DNA from: Phyto melanocephala | Lineage: Eukaryota > Arthropoda > Insecta > Diptera > Rhinophoridae | Assembly (NCBI GenBank): GCA_941918925.1 | Contig: OW799237.1 | Span: 56,656,997 to 56,720,996, forward strand | Direction: 5' to 3' | DNA: 64,000 nt | Part shown: positions 58,900 through 64,000 of the stretch, in pieces | Layout of the letters: each line of letters begins with the position of its first letter | Numbering within the stretch: position 1 is the stretch's first letter | The notes under the pieces: generated by a model | Seen by the model: the letters and a program-made list of their open reading frames with translations, nothing else | Told to the model about the DNA's origin: nothing | Database searches by the model: none | Made by a program: the position numbers and the translations under genes

Positions 58900-60184
58900 C
58901 TGTGAACCAAAAAAGTATACGTACACCTAACATTAAAAAAGCAAATTTAAAGAATGCTGTATTTAAAAAATCAAAAATTAATTGTACTTTAATATTTTTA
59001 TTGTATATTTATTAAGGAACATTATGCTAGGCGCACAATTGGGACGAACGACGTATTTTTTGTCGCGAATATTAGTCATCAAAAATAAAACACATTTGTG
59101 TATATGAGAATGCATACAATTGTGGCGTCACTCGAAATTCGCTATACGCGGCGAACACTGCAATAGATTTATTTCTATTTCTTATGCCGGCGAACGACGA
59201 ACAAATTGGTACGAGGTGACCCATTGTTATTATATTTGGTTTTACTTCTCAACTTTTTAATAAAATAAAGTTAGTTTTTACTTTAATAATTGTTTTATTT
59301 TTTATTTTAAGACATTAAAAATAAATATAAAAACGTTAACTAAAAAAATTTCTTTTTATTTGTGTTTTCGCAAATGTTTAAGTTTATTAATTGATTTTTT
59401 TTTTCATATGGTCACACTATTAGCTGTTATACAAAAACAAAATTTTTATTATTGTTTACTGCACGTACCCACGACATTATTTGCAAACGTTTACTTATAC
59501 GTAAAAAAGTTTTTACTGTGACAGAAATTATATTTCTTATTTTGTTGAGTTTTGCACAAATTTAAATTCTTCGATTATTTTTGTTCTTTCTTTGCACAAA
59601 CAGTAAACAATTTTATCAACTATAAAAGATGTTACTTTTTCGTCGTTATTGTGCTTCACACGACAAAATTTACACAGCGAATGTTTATCGTCGAATTCGT
59701 CGTGTAGGGCGAAATTCGTCCCAATTGTGCGCCGAGCCATGAGGCCATTTCAAACAGACCTGAATGTGGTTGCGACATACTTCTAGGAAGCCCTAGAGGA
59801 GTAGATGTTTAAAACCTATACAGTATATTATGTTGTTTCTCAGGAAAGAAAATACTGGGTTACAAAATTTAAAAGTAACAGTACTATTTTAAAAGCATTT
59901 TTCGGGCCACTTTGAACAGACCTGACTAGGTTTTTTTATATTACGGAAAAACCTAAGAAGAATTATCTATTTTTTTTATAAAATGTACTAAATTAATTTG
60001 TTTTTTATAAATTATTATAATAAAAATTAATTTTGATTTTTAAAATTTAATTTATTTAACAGAGTGTGGAATGTAGTTAACTTTGATGTGGATCGTATTT
60101 AACTCGACGAACTTATCTTCACACCCTCAAAAGAGATAGACTGATTTGATTTAGATAAATATGTTAAACTTGTTTGTTTCACTG
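58900..60184. mobile_element. Decayed Tc1/mariner-type element
   Basis: Ends CTGTGAACCAAAAAAGTATA and, inverted, CAGTGAAACAAACAAGTTTA, each next to TA. No transposase is readable. The phrase GAACAGACCTGA is repeated near 59762 and 59926. It hosts the MITE at 59030-59733. Confidence 0.5.
59030..59733. mobile_element. MITE with GGCGCACAATTGGGACGAA ends
   Basis: Perfect 19-bp inverted ends around a 704-bp body rich in CG-containing words (GGCGAACGACGAA, TATACGCGGCG) unlike its surroundings. No target duplication is clear, so the superfamily is open. A 67-residue frame on the minus strand (59537-59740) starts inside the end repeat and is probably chance. Confidence 0.65.
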
Positions 60185-60499
60185 TATATGTATATATAAT
60201 ATATATGGAGGGTATATAGTTATACAAATTTAATGAAACTATTTAATGATGACGTCTTATATTTTTATATTTATAAATATGTATGTATATATGTACTTCT
60301 TCTATCTACATATATGGAATTAAATACTAAAAATAGTTTTGCATATGTACGTTAATAAAATACATACAAAGATATATTTACATATATAAATAGTATGAAT
60401 ATTTACTCGTATACATACATACATACATACATACATATATGTAAATTTATTGGTTTATATTCTAATACCATATTGTACACATATACAAATCAATTTTAC
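60185..60499. other. Intron sequence with (ATAC)n
   Basis: A microsatellite of ATAC units at 60411-60436 lies close to the donor site of the next exon. Nothing else. Confidence 0.6.
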
Positions 60500-60578
60500 C
60501 TGCACACATGGTTTGCATAAATTAACACACAGGCCATCGGAGTCCTTAGAATAGTGTTCAACCAGTTCTTGGAGAGTT
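60500..60578 (-). CDS. Src42A exon: SH2 C-terminal part
   Basis: 79 bp encoding RTLQELVEHYSKDSDGLCVN then LCKPCVQ, the last helix and strand of the SH2 domain. It enters in the split Arg codon and leaves in phase 0 (CAG/GTAAAA). Confidence 0.95.
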
Positions 60579-62164
60579 CTGTAAAATGAAAATTAAATAA
60601 TATTTGTATTGGCTTATAAAGGGCTTTCTAATATGGGCAAGAAGATGTTGACAATTTTTGGTGGACATCACCATGTCTAAAGAAGAAAACTTTATTGTAA
60701 CCAAAATGAGTGTTCGAGTGCAATCGTGAATTAGAACATAAGTTGGTTTTCAAGATCGTATGATTAAACAACGTTACACATTTTCTAGAAAATGCTGCAG
60801 TTGACCTAAGCCAGAGTTTAAAATAATTAAATTCCTTCGATCCGTGCCGCAAGGAAACGGCGATTATTTTAACGATATCATACTCCATACATAATTTATA
60901 CATGGGCCTTTTAAATCGAAAGAGAGTTTTTTTTTCTCACAAATCTGCAAACACAAGATTTAAACTCTTTCAAAAAATGCTGAACGGTTACAGAAAAAAA
61001 CAAACTTAGTTCTTCCTTTCTTAGTGTTGCAATGTTGTATTAACGACAAGCCTGTATCCCTACACTACTATGTTACAAAAATACGACTTAATTTTTCAGT
61101 GCCGTGTTGATATTTGACAAAAAAAAATAATAACATAAAAAAATATGACTGTTGTGAACGACCTTTCGTAACTACGTCAAATTAAAATCGCCGATTTTAG
61201 GAAATTATTGAAAACAGATTTTTTTAATGGATTTGGGAGGGGCGGCTTAGAAATATTACAGACTTAGCTTAGCAGATTCTTAACCGTTCGCCGCAGGTAT
61301 CTGAATAGTTATGACAATTTTTTAAACTATTGTGACATTATGACAATATAAAACACAAAACCTTCGAGTTCCAGCAAAGGCACAACATTTTTAATTAAGT
61401 AGCTTCAGCCCTCCAGAAAAGTCAGCTCAAAAAGAAATAGAGAGCCTTCTGACTTTCCATCTCGCTCCGGACAACAAAGAAAGGTCAGCTTCATATGGAC
61501 GTATTCGGCGCTACACATACAGGGAAAAATGCCAAATGATAGATGTTTAGTAAAGACACCAACCACACATAAAGCGAGGATCTGAACCATTACACAATCA
61601 TATGGAGGCGTTGTATTATATAGGCAACAACAGATGGCGTCTCATAATAATTTTTTTGTTGTTTATCAACACAGATTAATGTTGTAGAGTCGGAAAACGT
61701 TCATTTGGTGTTATCATTTCAATATTGTGACGGCATTTGAAATTTGGTAAACAGTATGTTGTATCGATGTTTATAATACCCCCATCAACAGCCGGGGAAA
61801 TATTTCTGTTATATCGACCAGTGACAATAAAGATCGCAATATAACAATTCGTCGCCATTGTCAACAATTAGGTTTGAGCTTTAGTTAGAGAAGCAAGGTA
61901 CCGTGCTATGATTACTTTTTGTGCCCAAAATGAAAGCATTGATCTTGGTTGACAAGTAGTCTTAACAAGACTATACAACACGGCACGTGATACTATTAAT
62001 CTATTGAGAGGAGAGCTTGGTAAGCAATAATTCTCACGTTTTATAGAAGTCTACTGGCCACCTAGATCAAGTAATAGCTACACTTTTCTTTATAGCATTT
62101 AAAAAAAAAAGTTATTTGGCGGACACTTTATATACATATACAAAATTTCAAAATTTGAAGTATC
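60579..62164. other. Intron sequence, probably decayed mariner remains
   Basis: Most of the 2.0-kb intron. A YWPPRSSN phrase near 62045-62075 matches the mariner motif WPPRSCD, hinting at further remains of the second DD41D lineage. The open frames at 60628-60903, 61405-61590 and 61676-61867 have no recognisable domain. Confidence 0.35.
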
Positions 62165-62420
62165 AATAGTCAATGGAAATAGCTACAGGGAGATGATCGG
62201 AAGCTTTTTGTGGCAAAAACTTGATAATTTAGACGTAGAGAAAATGTGGTTTCAACGGGATGTTTTGAAAGAAAAGTTCGAAAACGCATTATTTCCCGTA
62301 AAAGACATGTGAATTGGCCACCAAGATCGTGCGTTCAAGATCTTAAAAACAACATTATAAAGCAGATAGCAACCATTGATAACAGTTTATTAAAAAGTAA
62401 TTGAGAATTTTGGAAAAAGA
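62165..62420 (+). pseudogene. Mariner transposase fragment, second DD41D lineage
   Basis: Reads VNGNSYREMIGSFLWQKLDN then LDVEKMWFQRD, KEKFENALFPVK, NWPPRSC and IKQIATID. These match VNGNRYRSMITEYFWPQLDD, DLEAMWFQQD and KFGERVISRN of the copy at 50867-51928. The HTA helix after the second Asp is deleted. An old copy on the opposite strand to the kinase gene. Confidence 0.65.
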
Positions 62421-62595
62421 TTTAAAGCTTTTGAGGGAGGGAGGTGACCGCCTACTACAAATTTTAAAAAATATTTATAAAAGCAATTTTTAAAATTTAA
62501 TCGAAAAATAAAATAAAATTTAAAAACAAACATTTTAAATTTTAATTATATTTAAATTGTACATTGTGAACAGCATACATTTTTCGCAAACATAC

Positions 62596-62680
62596 CTGAA
62601 TGTTGTGCGCCTTGCTATAAAGAAACCGCCTTCGTCTAGTTGTCGAATGCGATAATGTTTCACGGTATCACCATCACGAA
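62596..62680 (-). CDS. Src42A exon: SH2 middle part (first exon in the window)
   Basis: 85 bp. Two bases complete a Val codon, then RDGDTVKHYRIRQLDEGGFF and IARRTTF, ending in a split Arg codon. The HYRI stretch is the SH2 strand carrying the phosphotyrosine-pocket His, and RDGD matches the Src-family SH2 loop. The acceptor reads TTTGTTTCAG. Preceding exons are beyond the window, so the gene is partial. Confidence 0.95.
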
Positions 62681-62789
62681 CTGAAACAAAAAAGAAATTA
62701 TTAAGGAAAATCTTAAAATAAAGAAAAACAATTACATGTTTTGATAAGAATAATAAATAAATTTTATAATAAAGAAGTTTTATTAAGTA

Positions 62790-63723
62790 AAGTGTTTTTC
62801 AATAAGAGCGCTTCAAAAGTTTTTTTAAGTAGAACAAAAACGGTTTTGGATATCAATGAAATTATTTATTTCTGTGAAAGTACGTTCGATACCATTATGT
62901 ATGGAACTCGATTTCTTTTGCATGGCCACCACGGGCACGCTTGTAGAAGTCCTGACGCTGAACCTAATTTTCGACGGTTTTCAAGCATAAATCGGGCGAT
63001 ACTGCTGCAATTTTACGTTCGATATTCGTACGAAGTTTATCATCAATCGTCGCTGGCTTGTTGGCATAGACCAGAGCCTTGACGTAGCCCCACAGGAAAT
63101 CATCTAACGGCGTCAAATCGCACGACCGAGGCGGCCAATTAACTGGACCATTTCGTGAAATAAAACGTTCTCCGAACTTGGTTTCCAATAAATGGATTGT
63201 GACATTCGCTGTGTGGCTTGTGGCGGCGTCCTGTTGAAACCACATGGCCTCCAAGTCCATATAATCCAATTGGGGCCAAAAATATTCTGTTATCATTGAA
63301 CGGTAGCTATTCCCATTCAGAGTAACGTGCCGGTCTTAATCATCACGGAACAAGTACGGCCCAATGATGCCGCCGGCCCATAAACCGCGCCAAACCGTAA
63401 TTTTTTGGGATGCGATGATGACTCATGGAGTACGTGTGGATTGCTGTCTGACCAATAACGCATATTTTGCTTATTGACGAAGCCATTTAACCAGAAATGA
63501 GAAATGACCATAACTTGGACGTAGCGCTCTTAACGTTGAGGCCACTGACTCCGAATTTCGGTAGTAAATTTTAAAAATTTCGACTAGTTGTTGGCTCGTA
63601 TATCTTTCCATCATAAAATAGCAAGCCTTACTGAAGAGAAATGTCAAAAGAGCGGCAAAAAATATTGCGTCGTTTGCTGTCCCTATCGTTCTACTTTTGT
63701 ATCGTGCCTGTTGAAAAACCCTT
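62790..63723 (-). mobile_element. DD41D mariner, second lineage, internally deleted
   Basis: Ends AAGTGTTTTTCAATAAGAGC (left) and AAGGGTTTTTCAACAGGCAC (inverted right), with TA at 62788-62789 and 63724-63725. About 930 bp against about 1250 bp in the copy at 50789-52036. The part encoding the DNA-binding domain is missing at about 63505. Confidence 0.85.
62870..63611 (-). pseudogene. Deleted mariner transposase
   Basis: Starts MERYTSQQLVEIFKIYYRNS at 63611, runs to RPSYGH, then jumps directly to FWLNGFVNKQNMRYWSDSNP, skipping about 110 residues. A shift near 63330 leads to MITEYFWPQLDYMDLEAMWF and QQDAATSHTA, then WPPRSCDLTPLDDFLWGYVK. The C-terminal end is as in the longer sister copy. It has LDD for LDY beside the third Asp. 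Confidence 0.87.
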
Positions 63724-64000
63724 TATTAATAACTATTAACTTGTTATAAATTTTTAACTACTGGATATATAGAACATGTCGTGTAAAATTCACTGTCCTA
63801 TTTGTTAAAGAGAGCTATGAAACGTTCAAAAATCTTCTGTAGATTAAAATTTGTAATTTGTATTTAAAATGGTAATTTGTGGCAAAATCCTAAGTAGTAT
63901 TGTGAAGAAAATACACTAATAACAAAAAAAAAGACATTGATCCCGCTACACTTTTTTATTAATACAAATATGTACTTTCATTTAATGTACTTTCTTTACA
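63724..64000. other. Intron sequence at the window edge
   Basis: A+T-rich, nothing recognised. The next upstream Src42A exon must lie further on. Confidence 0.5.

Overview
This window is A+T-rich, intron-dominated nuclear DNA from a higher fly. Its only host gene is the 3' half of a Src-family tyrosine kinase, the Src42A orthologue, on the minus strand. Seven GT-AG exons run from 62680 down to 10535 and together encode 347 residues: the end of the SH2 domain, the linker, the whole kinase domain and the regulatory tail. The exons upstream (unique region, SH3, first half of SH2) lie beyond position 64000. A fly is inferred from the near-complete match to dipteran Src42A. A tephritid-like fly is a weaker guess, based on rosa-like DD41D mariners and the dispersed repeat caps.

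Almost everything else is transposable-element sequence in four large introns (about 2.0, 16.5, 13.9 and 18.5 kb) and in the flanks. Two introns of 72 and 77 bp have stayed small. The elements, in order: a Helitron relic with Rep/helicase remains (6087-9487) holding a hAT element that holds another hAT MITE; short Helitrons at 11215-12082, 22123-24393, 34693-35817 and 54988-55869; DD41D mariners at 12522-13805, 50789-52036, 52112-53404 and 62790-63723, plus deleted derivatives; a Tc1 element inside a Helitron (22531-24189); a hAT element of 6.6 kb (14515-21154) swollen by later insertions; a Penelope-like retroelement as a head-to-head dimer (30386-34062); a 5'-truncated LINE with RNase H (38112-40136); and many MITEs with readable target-site duplications.

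The best candidate for something undescribed is a DNA transposon family with about 500-bp terminal inverted repeats and 3-bp TTA/TAA target duplications. It has copies at 14830-17680, 46478-49579 and 56898-57905. It carries a gene I recognise only as a multicopy arthropod protein with no function I can name. The protein has an N-terminal Cys cluster, a candidate RNase H-like strand and a Cys-rich GYTKFCCFLCEWD segment. An older relative of the same gene lies at 45030-45835 with no visible repeats of its own. A second unclassified element (40530-42435) has matching termini and repeated TGACGCTCA motifs.

Nearly all the transposon genes are broken. The Penelope reverse transcriptase/GIY-YIG frame and the LINE frame are open but 5'-truncated. 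The nesting gives relative ages: Helitron-type and P/Q repeats are usually hosts, mariner and Tc1 elements are usually guests. All Src42A exons here are open and have good splice sites, so the gene appears functional despite the load.
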